DNA from: Paludibacteraceae bacterium
GTDB lineage: Bacteria > Bacteroidota > Bacteroidia > Bacteroidales > Paludibacteraceae
Assembly: GCA_018056165.1 (NCBI GenBank)
Contig: JAGPGD010000010.1
Coordinates: 1 to 61,422, forward strand
Reading direction: 5' to 3'
Length of the DNA stretch: 61,422 nt
This document shows positions 26,296-37,014 of the stretch, piece after piece. Numbering within the stretch: position 1 is the stretch's first letter; each line of letters starts with the position of its first letter. A model generated the notes under the pieces. That model ran no database searches. It was not told where the DNA came from and saw only the letters and a program-made list of their open reading frames with translations. The position numbers were made by a program, and so were the translations under genes.

Positions 26296-26674
26296 AATAA
26301 TTGTCATTTACACTTTAATGACCTTGTTTTTAGGTTTTTTTCTTTGTTGGTTGACAGAAAAAATTTTTCAACAACCAATATTTAGGTTTTATTTTTTTTT
26401 GCCGATATTGTTTTATTTATCAGGTATGGTATTATTTTTTGTTTTACAAAAATATGCTCAGGCCTCTTCTCTGAAACAGGTAAATATATTTTTAATTTTA
26501 AAACTTTTAAAAATAATTGTGTGGGGGATAGTAGCTCTTATTTATCTATTGGCTTTTAAAGTGGCAATCAAACCTTTTGTATTAGTATTTGGAGCTTATT
26601 ATCTATTTTATTTGATTTTCGAAACTTTTTCTTTTTATCAGATTGAAAAACAATATGCTCGTCAAAAGAAATGA
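26279..26674 (+). CDS. Small four-helix membrane protein in the ATP synthase operon (AtpI-like position)
   Basis: 131 residues from the ATG at 26279; an ATG two codons earlier is equally possible, while the more upstream TTG frame start is unlikely. Four hydrophobic helices are visible: IIVIYTLMTLFLGFFLCWL, FYFFLPILFYLSGMVLFFVL, IFLILKLLKIIVWGIVALIY and FVLVFGAYYLFYLIFETF. It lies between epsilon and subunit a, where many bacteria encode AtpI or related assembly proteins that help form the c-ring. Sequence resemblance to E. coli AtpI is weak, so the assembly role is inferred from position. Its stop overlaps the atpB start by 4 bases. Confidence 0.8.
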
Positions 26675-27762
26675 AAAGATATTTAATATATATTTTTTGT
26701 CTTTTATTTTTAGCCTCGTTTCGGTTAAATGCTGCATCTGAGAAGGTTTCAGAAAATCAGAAAGAAATCAATGTGCGAGAGATTATCTTGTCTGAAATAT
26801 CTGATTCTTACGAATGGCACATAACTACCTGGGGCGAAAAACCTATTTCTATTCCTCTTCCCATCATTGTTCACAGTAAAACCACGGGTTGGCATGTGTT
26901 TATGTCCTCCAAATTTAAAGAATCTCCTGTTTATAAAGGACTTTATATTGCAAAAGAAGGTAAGTACAAAGATAAAATTGTGGAACTTGATAAAAATGGA
27001 AAAGAAATCAGACCTTTGGATATTTCCTTGACAAAAACCGCTACTGCACTTATTTTCAATTGTATTTTACTGACAACTTTAATTTTGAGTATAGCTCATT
27101 ATTATAAAAAAGAAGGAATCTTTCCAAAAAAGGGTTTTGTGATTCTTATGGAGATGCTTATTATGGATATATATGATAATGTTATAAAGCCATGTATCGA
27201 GAAAGATTATAAGCGATATGCACCTTATTTACTTACAGTGTTTTTCTTTATTTTTCTCAACAACTTGCTGGGATTGATCCCATTTTTCCCATTTGGTGCA
27301 ACTGTAACGGGAAATATTGCAATTACTTTTACATTAGCACTTTGTACTTTCCTTGTAGTAAACATATCTGGGACAAAAGAATATTGGAAAGGAATATTTT
27401 GGCCAGAAGTACCTGCTTGGCTGAAAGTTCCTATTCCTTTAATGCCAGTAGTAGAATTTATTGGGATTTTCACCAAGCCTTTTGCTTTGATGATTCGTCT
27501 TTTTGCTAATATTGTAGGAGGTCATTCCACCGTAGGGGGATTGGTTTGTCTGATTTTTATAACAGTGAAATTAGGCACAACCATAAATATAACAATGTCA
27601 GCTATTTCAGTGATTTTTACCGTTTTTATTGATTTGATTGAATTGTTAATTGCTTATATTCAAGCTTATATTTTTACTTTGTTATCAGCGTTATTTATTG
27701 GATTGGCAAGAGTGGATTCACCACATAAAATTTCAGCTGTGGAAGCCACTGACCAAGTATAA
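26671..27762 (+). CDS. atpB: F1F0 ATP synthase subunit a
   Basis: 363 residues, about 90 longer than E. coli subunit a because of an N-terminal signal-peptide-like segment (FCLLFLASFRLNA) and a periplasmic stretch of roughly 100 residues before the first core helix. The core has the expected helices and the essential arginine in KPFALMIRLFANIVGGH. It forms the proton half-channels against the c-ring. The N-terminal extension is shared by Bacteroidota subunit a proteins. It lies between the small membrane protein (4-base overlap) and atpE (74 bases). Confidence 0.97.
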   Translation: MKRYLIYIFCLLFLASFRLNAASEKVSENQKEINVREIILSEISDSYEWHITTWGEKPISIPLPIIVHSKTTGWHVFMSSKFKESPVYKGLYIAKEGKYKDKIVELDKNGKEIRPLDISLTKTATALIFNCILLTTLILSIAHYYKKEGIFPKKGFVILMEMLIMDIYDNVIKPCIEKDYKRYAPYLLTVFFFIFLNNLLGLIPFFPFGATVTGNIAITFTLALCTFLVVNISGTKEYWKGIFWPEVPAWLKVPIPLMPVVEFIGIFTKPFALMIRLFANIVGGHSTVGGLVCLIFITVKLGTTINITMSAISVIFTVFIDLIELLIAYIQAYIFTLLSALFIGLARVDSPHKISAVEATDQV

Positions 27763-27836
27763 AGTTATTTGAAAAACAAAATTTGTTTATCATTTATTAA
27801 TAAATTTTTCAATTTATCATTTAAAAATAAAAAGTT

Positions 27837-28088
27837 ATGATGTTACTATCGATTTTATTACAAGTAGCTACTCTTGATGCTTTGGCAAAATTGGGAGCCG
27901 CCTTAGCAGTAGGTCTTACAGTCATTGCAGCAGGTTCTGGAATTGGAAAAATTGGCACCTCTGCAATGGAAAGTATTGCACGTCAACCAGAAATGAGTTC
28001 TGATATTAGAATGAGTATGATTATTGCTGCTGCTCTAATTGAAGGAATTGCTTTGTTTGCAATTGTAGTTTGTGGATTTATTCTTTAA
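27837..28088 (+). CDS. atpE: F1F0 ATP synthase subunit c
   Basis: 83 residues forming two membrane helices with a polar loop IARQPEM. The ion-binding carboxylate is the glutamate in AALIEGIALFAIV of helix 2. The residue after it is glycine, not the threonine or serine typical of sodium-binding rings, and helix 1 has GSGIGKIG without the sodium-type glutamine. This favours a proton-coupled enzyme. The start has two adjacent ATG codons. The gene is separated from atpB by 74 bases, leaving room for its own ribosome-binding region, in line with the high copy number of c. Confidence 0.97.
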   Translation: MMLLSILLQVATLDALAKLGAALAVGLTVIAAGSGIGKIGTSAMESIARQPEMSSDIRMSMIIAAALIEGIALFAIVVCGFIL

Positions 28089-28152
28089 ATTTTTTCTAAA
28101 ATTAAACATTTCAGTGTGTTTAATAATGGTTTATTTTTAAATAAAGAATATT

Positions 28153-28653
28153 ATGTCACTTTTAACTCCTGATGGTGGTTTAGTTTTCTGGATGCTTCTT
28201 TCATTCGGGATAGTGGTTCTTATTCTCACAAAATTTGGTTTCCCCGTCATTCTTCAAATGATTGAGAAACGAAAGTCATACATTGAAGAATCATTACTTG
28301 AAGCTGAAAAAGCTCGTAATGAATTAGAAAATGTAAAATTGGAAAGTAAAAAAATCATTGATGAAGCTCATCAAGCATATGAAAAAATCATGAAAGAAGC
28401 TGCTCAATTAAAAGAATCATTGTTGAATGATGCACGAGAAAAAGCTTCACAAGAAGCAGAAAAAATCTTGCAGGAAGCACGGGAGAACATTCAAAAGGAA
28501 AAGGAAGCCGCTTTAGAGGATATTCGCCGACAGGTGGCTGATATGTCAATAGTTATATCTGAAAAATTATTGAGAACTAAATTGAGGAACAAAGAAGAAC
28601 AAATGCAAATCATCGACCGTTTGATTGACGAAATGAAAATCAATAAATCTTAA
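28153..28653 (+). CDS. atpF: F1F0 ATP synthase subunit b
   Basis: 166 residues. One N-terminal membrane helix (GLVFWMLLSFGIVVLILTKF) is followed by a long charged coiled coil (ESLLEAEKARNELENVKLES, KEKEAALEDIRRQVADMS). This is the standard form of the peripheral stalk that links the a subunit to F1 through delta. The C-terminal end (KEEQMQIIDRLIDEM) is the delta-binding part. It lies 64 bases after atpE and 8 bases before atpH. Confidence 0.96.
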   Translation: MSLLTPDGGLVFWMLLSFGIVVLILTKFGFPVILQMIEKRKSYIEESLLEAEKARNELENVKLESKKIIDEAHQAYEKIMKEAAQLKESLLNDAREKASQEAEKILQEARENIQKEKEAALEDIRRQVADMSIVISEKLLRTKLRNKEEQMQIIDRLIDEMKINKS

Positions 28654-28661
28654 ACTCTAAA

Positions 28662-29219
28662 ATGAAAACTGGCTTAATTGCTTCGCGATATGCACAGGCA
28701 TTATATGAATTCGCTTCCGACTATAAAATGGAAGATGAAATCTATAAAGGGATGAAGATTCTGGAAAAATCATTCACTTTAAATAGAGAATTGAATGCAG
28801 TTCTTAGAAATCCTTTGTTAAAAAGAGAGTTAAAAAAACAACTTATTATTACCGCTTATGGTGGAGAAGTGGATATTGTGTTTGAAAGATTTATCGAGTT
28901 GATTCTCAATAATAAAAGAGAAGCTTATTTACAAAACATTGTGTTGAAATACTTAGATGTATATTATGAACATAAAAATTTATGTATTGTCAAGCTGACG
29001 ATTGCTTTTCCCATTGAGCAGGAAAGTGAAAAGAAATTAATAAATTCAATTAAAAAATTAGTTCTTAAAGATTTGATTGTTGAAAAAGAAATAGACCCCG
29101 AAATCATTGGAGGATTTATTTTAGAGATAGGCGATGTGAGATGGGATGGAAGTTTAGCCACCCAGTTGAATAAAATTCATAAAAAATTGAGGGAAGGAAC
29201 GTTTTTAAATTTGAATTAA
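28662..29219 (+). CDS. atpH: F1F0 ATP synthase delta subunit
   Basis: 185 residues. The N-terminal helical bundle begins LIASRYAQALYEFASD, the conserved family start. The C-terminal part has the family signature EKEIDPEIIGGFILEIGDVR followed by WDGSLATQLNKIHKKL. It ties subunit b to the top of the alpha3beta3 head. It lies 8 bases after atpF and 57 before atpA. Confidence 0.96.
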   Translation: MKTGLIASRYAQALYEFASDYKMEDEIYKGMKILEKSFTLNRELNAVLRNPLLKRELKKQLIITAYGGEVDIVFERFIELILNNKREAYLQNIVLKYLDVYYEHKNLCIVKLTIAFPIEQESEKKLINSIKKLVLKDLIVEKEIDPEIIGGFILEIGDVRWDGSLATQLNKIHKKLREGTFLNLN

Positions 29220-29276
29220 TTTTTTCCTTCCTTTTAATAAAAAATTTATTTCATTATAAAATTTGGAGATAAAAAT

Positions 29277-30866
29277 ATGCCTGAGAATGCCATAAAAGTG
29301 AGTGAGATATCAGAGCTACTGAAAAAACAGCTTGAACAAATTGATATAAATGTTCAATACGATGAAATTGGGAAAGTGCTTGAAGTGAGTGATGGAGTAG
29401 CAAGAATCTATGGATTAACGAATGTAGGAGCGAATGAATTGCTTGAATTTGAAAATGGGGTAATGGCTATTGCAATGAATCTTGAAGAAGATAATGTGGG
29501 AGCAGTTTTGCTGGGACCAACATATCTTGTAAAAGAAGGTTTTACTGTTAAAAGAACAGATAGGGTTGCTTCCATCAATGTGAGCGAAGAAATGCTTGGC
29601 CGGGTAATTAATCCTTTAGGTGTGCCGATTGACGGGGAGGGAAGTATTGGAGGAGATTTTTTTGAAATGCCATTAGAGAGAAAAGCCCCGGGCGTTATTT
29701 TCCGTCAACCAGTATCAGAACCATTACAGACAGGTTTGAAGGCTATTGATGCCATGATCCCTATTGGACGTGGACAACGTGAATTAATTATTGGTGACCG
29801 TCAAACAGGAAAAACCAGTATTACCGTTGATACGATTATTAATCAATTAGATAATTTCAAAGCCGGCAATCCTGTTTACTGCATTTATGTAGCCATTGGT
29901 CAAAAAGGTTCTACCGTTGCTTCGCTGGTAAATACACTGAAAGAATATGGAGCCATGAGTTATACGATCGTAGTAACAGCAAATGCTTCTGATCCGGCTG
30001 CCTTACGTTATCTTGCTCCTTACGCAGGTGCTGCTATTGGCGAATATTTTCGTGATACAGGACGTCATGCTTTGGTTATTTATGATGACCTGTCAAAACA
30101 AGCGGTAGCTTACCGTGAAGTTTCCCTCATTCTTCGTCGTCCACCCGGAAGAGAAGCTTATCCCGGCGATATTTTCTATTTACATTCTCGTTTGTTGGAA
30201 AGAGCTGCTAAAATTATTGCCCAGCAGGAAGTAGCTGAACAAATGAACGATTTGCCCGAATGCCTCAAAGGAAAGGTGAAAGCAGGCGGTTCATTAACAG
30301 CTTTGCCCATCATCGAAACACAGGCTGGCGATATTTCGGCGTATATTCCCACAAACGTGATTTCTATTACAGATGGACAAATATTTTTGGATACTGATTT
30401 ATTCAATGAAGGCGTTCGTCCGGCTATTAATGTAGGAATTTCTGTTTCCAGAGTTGGTGGTAATGCTCAAATAAGACCTATGAAACAAGTAGCCGGGACA
30501 TTGAAAACCGATCAGGCTCAATTTCGTGAATTGGAAGCATTTACTAAATTCGGTAGCGAAATGGATGCCGTAACGGCTATGACTATTGATAAGGGTCAAA
30601 AAAACACAAAACTTTTGATTCAACCTTTGCATAAGCCTCTTTCAGTAGAAAAACAGGTTGCTATCCTTTATTGCGGTACACATGGATTATTAGCCGATGT
30701 TCCATTAGATAAAGTGAAAGATTTTGAAGATAAATTTTTGACTATTCTGGAATACTCTTACAAAGAAGAGGTTTTGAACGAAATTAAAAAAGGAAATTTT
30801 GATGACAAGATTTCTTCTCTCATTGAGGAAGCAGCTCAAAGAGCACAAGCACAAATTGGAGCATAA
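29277..30866 (+). CDS. atpA: F1F0 ATP synthase alpha subunit
   Basis: 529 residues. The P-loop is GDRQTGKT (about 173-180). The alpha signature [20 protein letters not shown] contains the arginine finger. [20 protein letters not shown] and [20 protein letters not shown] are typical. It holds the non-catalytic nucleotide sites and shapes the catalytic sites on beta. The start [19 protein letters not shown] gives the usual amphipathic N terminus that binds delta. Confidence 0.98.
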   Translation: MPENAIKVSEISELLKKQLEQIDINVQYDEIGKVLEVSDGVARIYGLTNVGANELLEFENGVMAIAMNLEEDNVGAVLLGPTYLVKEGFTVKRTDRVASINVSEEMLGRVINPLGVPIDGEGSIGGDFFEMPLERKAPGVIFRQPVSEPLQTGLKAIDAMIPIGRGQRELIIGDRQTGKTSITVDTIINQLDNFKAGNPVYCIYVAIGQKGSTVASLVNTLKEYGAMSYTIVVTANASDPAALRYLAPYAGAAIGEYFRDTGRHALVIYDDLSKQAVAYREVSLILRRPPGREAYPGDIFYLHSRLLERAAKIIAQQEVAEQMNDLPECLKGKVKAGGSLTALPIIETQAGDISAYIPTNVISITDGQIFLDTDLFNEGVRPAINVGISVSRVGGNAQIRPMKQVAGTLKTDQAQFRELEAFTKFGSEMDAVTAMTIDKGQKNTKLLIQPLHKPLSVEKQVAILYCGTHGLLADVPLDKVKDFEDKFLTILEYSYKEEVLNEIKKGNFDDKISSLIEEAAQRAQAQIGA

Positions 30867-30958
30867 ATATTCTATCTTAGAATAGGGCTTTTGTTTTTCA
30901 CTTAATGAAACGTTGATTTGATAAACTACTAATTTTCAAATTAAAATTTTTTTTATAC

Positions 30959-31819
30959 GTGGCTACTTTAAAGGAATTAAAAAATAGGATACAGTCTGTA
31001 AGGTCTACGCAAAAGATAACGTCAGCAATGAAAATGGTTTCTTCGGTTAAGCTGATGAAAGCTGAAAAAGCCATAAACAGTTTTTTACCTTATCAACAAG
31101 CTTTATCTGAGATTTTACGTAATTATTTAAGTAACCAAATTCAAACTTTTTCACCTTATACTGATATTCGACATGTTCAGCATGTAGCTATTGTAGTTTT
31201 TGCTTCAAATTCGTCGTTGTGTGGTAATTATAATTCTAACATGATTAAGCGGATGGAGCAATCTATTGTTACTCACCGAGATGTAAGAAAAGAAGACATT
31301 TTAATTTTCCCTATAGGAAAGAAAGTTTCACAAGCATGTAAAAAAAGGAATTTAAAAATTGCAGGCGATTTTGAAGAGATTGCTGCTCAGCCTACCTTTG
31401 AAAATACTGCTCCAATTGCAGACACTTTAACAGATATGTTTCTCAAACATGAAATTGATCGGGTGAAAGTTATTTATCTTCATTATGTCAATAAAAGTTC
31501 TCAAATAATGACTGCTGACACTTTCTTGCCTATTGAAATCAAATACAGGCATGGGAAAGAATTGCGCAATAATTATATTATTGAACCTTCCGTTGAAGAT
31601 ATTGAAAATAAATTAATTCCGCTGGCTTTACGCTATTATATTTATGCTGCAGCACTTGAAGCACAGGCTTCAGAATATGCAGCTCGCACTATAGCTATGC
31701 AAATTGCTACTGATAATGCCGATAAATTATTACAGGAACTTTCTCTTCAATACAATAAATTTCGTCAAGAAAGTATTACGAATCAAATTCTTGATCTCAT
31801 TGCAGGTTCATTACACTAA
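30959..31819 (+). CDS. atpG: F1F0 ATP synthase gamma subunit
   Basis: 286 residues with a GTG start at 30959. The first residues ATLKELKNRIQSVRSTQKIT and SAMKMVSSVKLMKAEKA are the conserved N-terminal rotor helix. The C-terminal helix carries the signature QASEYAARTIAMQIATDNAD and ends LDLIAGSLH. It is the central rotating shaft. It is the last gene of the operon, 92 bases after atpA. The non-ATG start may lower its translation relative to alpha and beta, fitting the one-per-complex stoichiometry. Confidence 0.97.
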   Translation: MATLKELKNRIQSVRSTQKITSAMKMVSSVKLMKAEKAINSFLPYQQALSEILRNYLSNQIQTFSPYTDIRHVQHVAIVVFASNSSLCGNYNSNMIKRMEQSIVTHRDVRKEDILIFPIGKKVSQACKKRNLKIAGDFEEIAAQPTFENTAPIADTLTDMFLKHEIDRVKVIYLHYVNKSSQIMTADTFLPIEIKYRHGKELRNNYIIEPSVEDIENKLIPLALRYYIYAAALEAQASEYAARTIAMQIATDNADKLLQELSLQYNKFRQESITNQILDLIAGSLH

Positions 31820-32268
31820 ATTTTTAAAGATAAAGGACAAAATTTAAGCTATTTTTATATAATTTTCTAATAGACAAAAATTAGGCTCATTACCTCAATA
31901 TAATATATTAGTAGCAAAAAATTTATTCTTTCTATTTGCCTGTCAATTATATAGATAGATTTTAATTTGTGATTACACAAATCATTCCCTAAAACAAATA
32001 AAACTATTGCAAATAAATATTTATAACCTTTTTAATCTCCATTGAAAAAGTACTAGGCATTTGTGCAATTAATTTTTTAAACTTTACCTAAAAACACATA
32101 ACCCTACTGGAGAGCAATTTATCATTTCCGAATTTAAGTCACAAAGCAAATTTTTTTATTCATATTCTTTCCAAGAACACAAAGTTGGTATTTATATCAA
32201 ACTTGTAGAAAAGTTTAGCCTAATTTTTAGCCATTATGTCAATTTTCTCTATTAATTATTACCAGAAA
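31820..32268. other. AT-rich spacer between convergent atpG and rsgA
   Basis: About 450 bases, strongly AT-rich, between the 3' ends of two convergent genes. I see no gene, tRNA or clear GC-rich terminator hairpin in it. It may be degenerate sequence. Confidence 0.4.
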
Positions 32269-33207
32269 TTAAAGATATTCATCTTTTCTGTATTTTCCTT
32301 CGTGAACATCTTCTAATATATTGAGATAACTTTGATACCTTGACAAACTAATAGTATTATTTTCTACAGCTTGAATAACTGCACAACCTGGTTCATTAAG
32401 ATGCAAGCAATTATCAAATCTGCATTGAGAAGATATTGCAAAAATTTCTTTAAAATAATGGTCAATTTCATCTTCTTTCATATCAATCAATCCGAATCCT
32501 TTTATGCCGGGAATATCAATGACGTGACCACCAAAAGGCAATTCATACATTTCTGAAAAAGTAGTAGTATGAACTCCTTTACGATGGTAAGAAGATATTT
32601 CAGACGTTTTCGCATTAGCTGTTGGTGAAAGTGCATTAATAAGTGCCGATTTCCCTACCCCTGAATTACCAGCAAAAAGAGTAATTTTGTCTTTTAAGAA
32701 ATCTGTTAAGGGAGCTAAATTGATGGCGTATAAAGCCGAAACTTGAAAAACAGGATAGCCAATGCTTTCATACAAATAAGTAATAGCATCAAGATATTCT
32801 TTTTCTTCCTCAGAATATAAATCAATTTTGTTAAATATCAGACAAGCTGGAACACTGTAAGCCTCAGCTACTGCTAAAAAACGATCAATAAAAACGGTTG
32901 AAGTTTCAGGATAATTTACTGTCACCACTAAAGCTGCTGCATCCAGATTAGCAGCTAAAATGCTAACTTCTTTTGAAAAATTGGACGAACGACGAATAAT
33001 ATAATTTTTCCTTTCACAGATATTATAAATTATTCCTTTACCTTCTTTGTTTATTTCGAATTCTACCCAATCACCCACTGCAATAGGATTGGTGCTACGA
33101 ATATCTTTTAAACGAAAATTACCTTTAATTTTACAGTTAATTCGTTTATCATCGTTAGTTTTCACCTCATACCAACTCCCTGTGTTTTTTACTACAAGAC
33201 CTTTCAT
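32269..33207 (-). CDS. rsgA: Ribosome small subunit-dependent GTPase RsgA
   Basis: 312 residues. An N-terminal OB fold ([31 protein letters not shown]) precedes a circularly permuted GTPase with G4 FNKIDLY, then G1 [16 protein letters not shown] and G3 [11 protein letters not shown]-terminal zinc finger uses [14 protein letters not shown] with the histidine between the cysteines. It helps the final maturation of the 30S subunit. It lies downstream of frr on the same strand but beyond a terminator, so it probably has its own promoter. Confidence 0.97.
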   Translation of the reverse strand: MKGLVVKNTGSWYEVKTNDDKRINCKIKGNFRLKDIRSTNPIAVGDWVEFEINKEGKGIIYNICERKNYIIRRSSNFSKEVSILAANLDAAALVVTVNYPETSTVFIDRFLAVAEAYSVPACLIFNKIDLYSEEEKEYLDAITYLYESIGYPVFQVSALYAINLAPLTDFLKDKITLFAGNSGVGKSALINALSPTANAKTSEISSYHRKGVHTTTFSEMYELPFGGHVIDIPGIKGFGLIDMKEDEIDHYFKEIFAISSQCRFDNCLHLNEPGCAVIQAVENNTISLSRYQSYLNILEDVHEGKYRKDEYL

Positions 33208-33295
33208 GAATAATTCAATTGAAAATTTATTAGGTAGGCATTTAGAAATAAATAAATGAAAAAATTAAAATAGAAAGGAATTTTTTTGTTTTGGA

Positions 33296-33352
33296 AAAAT
33301 AAAAAATCAATTGATAAAATTCTTTTGAGGAAGGAGGAATTCTATCAATTGA
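33296..33352 (-). terminator. Terminator after frr
   Basis: TCAATTGATA-A-AATTC (33307-33322) and GAATT-C-TATCAATTGA (33337-33352) make a 15-bp stem with one mismatch and a 14-base loop. On the reverse strand it is followed by TTTTTTATTTTT. It starts about 20 bases after the frr stop codon. Confidence 0.8.
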
Positions 33353-33374
33353 ACCTTAATATCCGCACCAATAT

Positions 33375-33941
33375 CTAAACTGTCATAATTTCTTTTTCTT
33401 TGGCAGCAAGCAAATCATCTATTTTTTTAACATAGTTATCATGAAGCTTTTGGGCTTCTTCTGTACCAACAGCTTCAATATCTTCTGATAAACCTTCTTT
33501 TACTTTTTTCTTAATTTGCTCAATCACATCTCGACGAGCATTACGAATAGTTATTCTGGCTTCTTCTGCTTCTATGCGAACTTGTTTTACTAATTCTTTG
33601 CGACGCTCTTCCGTCATTGGCGGTAAAGTTAAACGAATAACTTCTCCGTTATCGGTTGGAGTAAAACCTATATTGGCATTTAAAATTGCTTTTTCGATAG
33701 CTTTTATCATTGTTTTTTCCCACGGTTGAATCAAAATAGTTTTAGCATCAGGTGTAGTAATAGAAGCTACATTACTTAATGGTACATGATTCCCATAATA
33801 TTCCACTTTTACTACATCTAAAATGTGAGGATTAGCTTTCCCTGCACGAATACGCGCTAATGAACTTTCTAAAAAACAAATGGTTTCTTCCATTTTCTTT
33901 TTTGCCTCATCCAGAATTGGTTTAATCTCTTCTGTCATCAT
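33375..33941 (-). CDS. frr: Ribosome recycling factor
   Basis: 188 residues from the first of two adjacent ATGs (33941, 33938); family members are near 185. A longer frame start adds an unlikely N-terminal tail. Conserved blocks are LARIRAGKANPHILDVVKVE, VPLSNVASIT, RTIL-type TILIQPWEKTMIKAIEKAI, LTEERRKEL-type PMTEERRKELVKQVR and IRNARRD. With EF-G it splits the post-termination ribosome. It lies 100 bases downstream of pyrH on the same strand, a common bacterial pair. Confidence 0.97.
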   Translation of the reverse strand: MMTEEIKPILDEAKKKMEETICFLESSLARIRAGKANPHILDVVKVEYYGNHVPLSNVASITTPDAKTILIQPWEKTMIKAIEKAILNANIGFTPTDNGEVIRLTLPPMTEERRKELVKQVRIEAEEARITIRNARRDVIEQIKKKVKEGLSEDIEAVGTEEAQKLHDNYVKKIDDLLAAKEKEIMTV

Positions 33942-34043
33942 AATGGTAATTTTTATCACTTAATTCTGCATAACAGAAATTAGTGTGGTTAATTAAGTTT
34001 ATTATTTATAAATGAAATAATTAAAAATATCCTCCAAGTTTTC

Positions 34044-34760
34044 TTAAAAATTATTTTTTACTAAAGTGCCTATTTTTTCACCTAAAACTACTTTTTTCAA
34101 ATTGCCAGCTTTATCCATATTAAAGACATAAATAGGCATGTTATTTTCCTTGCAAAGGGTTGTTGCTGTCAAATCCATTACTTTCAAACTTCGGCGATAA
34201 ATTTCATCGTAAGTAATTTCTTCAAATTTTACAGCATTGGCATCTTTTTCTGGATCAGCAGTATATACACCATCTACACGTGTTCCTTTTAACATAACAT
34301 CAGCTCCTATCTCTATTGCTCGTAATGAGGAAGCTGTATCGGTTGTAAAAAACGGATTCCCTGTACCTCCTGAAATAATTACAATTTCTCCCTGTTGAAG
34401 GCAAGAAACTGCTTTTTGTTTACTATAAAATTCTCCTATCGGTTCCATCCTTATCGCTGTCAGTACCCGTGAGCTTGCTCCAATCGCCTGCAAAGCCGAA
34501 CAAAGTGCCAAGCTATTAATGACCGTTGCCAACATTCCCATCTGGTCACCTAAAACACGATCAAAACCTTTTGATTCACCACTTATTCCACGAAAAATAT
34601 TCCCTCCGCCAATTACTATCCCTACTTCTACTCCTATTGACGAAATTTCAGCAATTTGAGTTGCATATTCCTGCAACCGACTTTCATCAAGGCCGTATTG
34701 CTTTGTTCCCATCAAAGATTCACCGCTCAGTTTCAACAAAATTCGTTTATAAAGCAGCAT
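34044..34760 (-). CDS. pyrH: Uridylate kinase
   Basis: 238 residues, the usual length. Amino-acid-kinase fold motifs are RILLKLSGESLMG at the N terminus, VGIVIGGGNIFRG for the phosphate loop, and GTGNPFFTTDTASSLRAIEI followed by GADVMLKGTRVDGVYTADPE for nucleotide binding. It converts UMP to UDP in the cytosol for pyrimidine nucleotide supply. The next gene on this strand is frr. Confidence 0.98.
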   Translation of the reverse strand: MLLYKRILLKLSGESLMGTKQYGLDESRLQEYATQIAEISSIGVEVGIVIGGGNIFRGISGESKGFDRVLGDQMGMLATVINSLALCSALQAIGASSRVLTAIRMEPIGEFYSKQKAVSCLQQGEIVIISGGTGNPFFTTDTASSLRAIEIGADVMLKGTRVDGVYTADPEKDANAVKFEEITYDEIYRRSLKVMDLTATTLCKENNMPIYVFNMDKAGNLKKVVLGEKIGTLVKNNF

Positions 34761-34933
34761 ATAAAATATTTTTAATTTTCGATTGGCTTCTTCTTATAAA
34801 TCTACAAAAAAGAAAAGATTATCTGACAAAAATAAATAAATAGAATGGTATTTACAAACAACTGAGAAAAAGAAAAAATAATTTCTCATACCATCTAACG
34901 AATGTTAAAAAAACGGGAATGCCCCGAAAAGTA

Positions 34934-36988
34934 CTAAAAATTTAAAATAAAAGCTCCTTCGTTAGCTATAGAATAAAATTCAATTTTTTGTTTTTCACAA
35001 GTTTGTTGAATGTTATCAGCATACCATTTTGAAATGGTTTTATCTACAATTACTTTGCGAGGATGAATGCACGATAAAAGTTGTTCCATACGTATTTTTT
35101 GTCCATTCCCAATAATTAGATAATCTACTTCGAGAGGTTTTTGGGCTATTTTATTTTTTAATTCATCATTAATAAGAATAAATATGTGTTGCCCCTGAAA
35201 ACACGCAAAGCCATTTGTAAACCAGGAAGTATTTTGTACTTCGATAGGAGGTTTTAGTTTGTGTTTTCTCCAATAAGAAGTAGCCACACGTTCTGCTTCT
35301 TTTTCATCAGTAGAAAAAAGAAAATTATTTCCTTGATCAATAAAATTTACATGAGTATTTCTTTGTCCAGCATATACAATCATTCGACGGGTATTTAAGG
35401 TTTGATATCGAGCATAAAAATCGATAGAAATAATAAACAAGATAGACAACAATCCCATTATTAAAGGCGTATATTTTTTATAATAGAAATAAGCCGAGAT
35501 GCAAAAAATGAAAAGAATAATAAAAAAACTTTGTTTGCTATCCAATGAAACTTGAGAAATAGAATAAGGAAGATGTTCAATTTTTACAATGCAAAAATTG
35601 AGGAGTTTAACAGAAATATTTAATAAAAAAGCTACAAGATTAGAAACATAAGGAACAAATGAAATAGCGAAAAGTCCAACAGCAAGGTAAATAATAATAG
35701 TGGACAGTGGAATTACTATTAAATTGGTAAACAGAAAATAATTAGGAAACTGTTGAAAATAGTATAACGTAAAAGGTGCGGTGCCAATTTGTGCAGCTAC
35801 TGAAACAGTAAGTAAATCACGCAAACTTTTCAGTATTTTATTGCTAACAGGAATAAAAATAGTAAAATAAGGTTGAAAATAGATAATACTGAATACCGCT
35901 GCATAACTAAGTTGGAAACCAATATCAAATAAATAATTGGGGTTCACCAGCAACATGAAAAAAGCCGACATACAAATAGTGTTGTAAATTTCAGATTTGC
36001 GATCAAGGCAGGTAGCTACTGCTACAAAAGTAAACATTGAAGTAGCTCGAACCACTGAAGGAGATAATCCTGTAATAAAAGCATATCCCCACAATGATAA
36101 AATGAGAAGGATACTTTTTAGCAACTTTTGTGGCTTTTTATTTTGTAAAAAACCAAACAGAAAAAGCAACACCGCATAAACCGTTCCCACATGTAAGCCA
36201 CTTACAGATAATATGTGCATTGCCCCTGACGCACTATAACTTTTTTTCAAGTCAGGATTTAGGTCGTCTTTGTATCCTAAAGTCAATGCTGCCAACACAC
36301 TGAATTCATCACCATGAATATTAAATTTTTGATAGATTTTAAACAGATAATTTCTGCATTGATCTGAAAAACGAATGAGCGAGAAAGAATGATTTTCACC
36401 TGCTTTTTCCCAATAGCCAGTTGGAACGTAAGCAGTTGCACCCACGCCTTGCCTTTTTAAATAAGCTGCATAATCAAATTCATCAGGGTTCAATGCTTTT
36501 TCTGGAGCTTTAAATTCAGTCTCTATCAATAACTGGTCGCCAACAATCAGAGACGAAGCCGCACTATCTTTCTGAAGATACAGATAAGCTTTGCCACGAG
36601 CAGTTTCCCAGCGATCATCGTTTAAAAACTGTTTTACTCGAGCAGAATAAAAGAATGATTTTGCTTTTTCTGTAGGTGCTGAAGTTAATTCAACAAGATA
36701 AATTCCTTTTTTATTTAAGGGAGAAAATGAAGTTGATTTTTCACGTTGGGCACTTAATGAATAGCCCAACATGGCAAAAAATAAAAAAGTACCTACGCCA
36801 AATAGCCATCGAAAACGAAATTGATTTTTTGCATCTTGAATAAAAAAAGGGGAAATGATCAGAAAAGTAGCAATTAAATAAATGGCATATCTTGTAAATG
36901 TATATAATTCAATGTATTGATAGATAAGAATTCCAATTATCAGAGCAAACAACAATCTTACAAAAGGAGTACGATACAAAAAATCCAT
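34934..36988 (-). CDS. ComEC/Rec2-family DNA uptake channel protein
   Basis: 684 residues. An N-terminal pair of helices and an OB-like DUF4131 region (FYSARVKQFLNDDRWETARG) precede the competence core with the motif HILSVSGLHVGTVYAVLLFL followed by TGLSPSVVRA, and about 10 membrane helices. The C-terminal 140 residues (VYAGQRNTHVNFIDQGNNFL and DYLIIGNGQKIRME) occupy the place of the metallo-beta-lactamase domain but lack its HxHxDH metal site. This reduced form is common in Bacteroidota. Family members conduct single-stranded DNA across the inner membrane during transformation. Competence of this organism is not shown. Confidence 0.9.
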   Translation of the reverse strand: MDFLYRTPFVRLLFALIIGILIYQYIELYTFTRYAIYLIATFLIISPFFIQDAKNQFRFRWLFGVGTFLFFAMLGYSLSAQREKSTSFSPLNKKGIYLVELTSAPTEKAKSFFYSARVKQFLNDDRWETARGKAYLYLQKDSAASSLIVGDQLLIETEFKAPEKALNPDEFDYAAYLKRQGVGATAYVPTGYWEKAGENHSFSLIRFSDQCRNYLFKIYQKFNIHGDEFSVLAALTLGYKDDLNPDLKKSYSASGAMHILSVSGLHVGTVYAVLLFLFGFLQNKKPQKLLKSILLILSLWGYAFITGLSPSVVRATSMFTFVAVATCLDRKSEIYNTICMSAFFMLLVNPNYLFDIGFQLSYAAVFSIIYFQPYFTIFIPVSNKILKSLRDLLTVSVAAQIGTAPFTLYYFQQFPNYFLFTNLIVIPLSTIIIYLAVGLFAISFVPYVSNLVAFLLNISVKLLNFCIVKIEHLPYSISQVSLDSKQSFFIILFIFCISAYFYYKKYTPLIMGLLSILFIISIDFYARYQTLNTRRMIVYAGQRNTHVNFIDQGNNFLFSTDEKEAERVATSYWRKHKLKPPIEVQNTSWFTNGFACFQGQHIFILINDELKNKIAQKPLEVDYLIIGNGQKIRMEQLLSCIHPRKVIVDKTISKWYADNIQQTCEKQKIEFYSIANEGAFILNF

Positions 36989-37014
36989 ACATCAGAGGAA
37001 TGAAATCGAAAAAA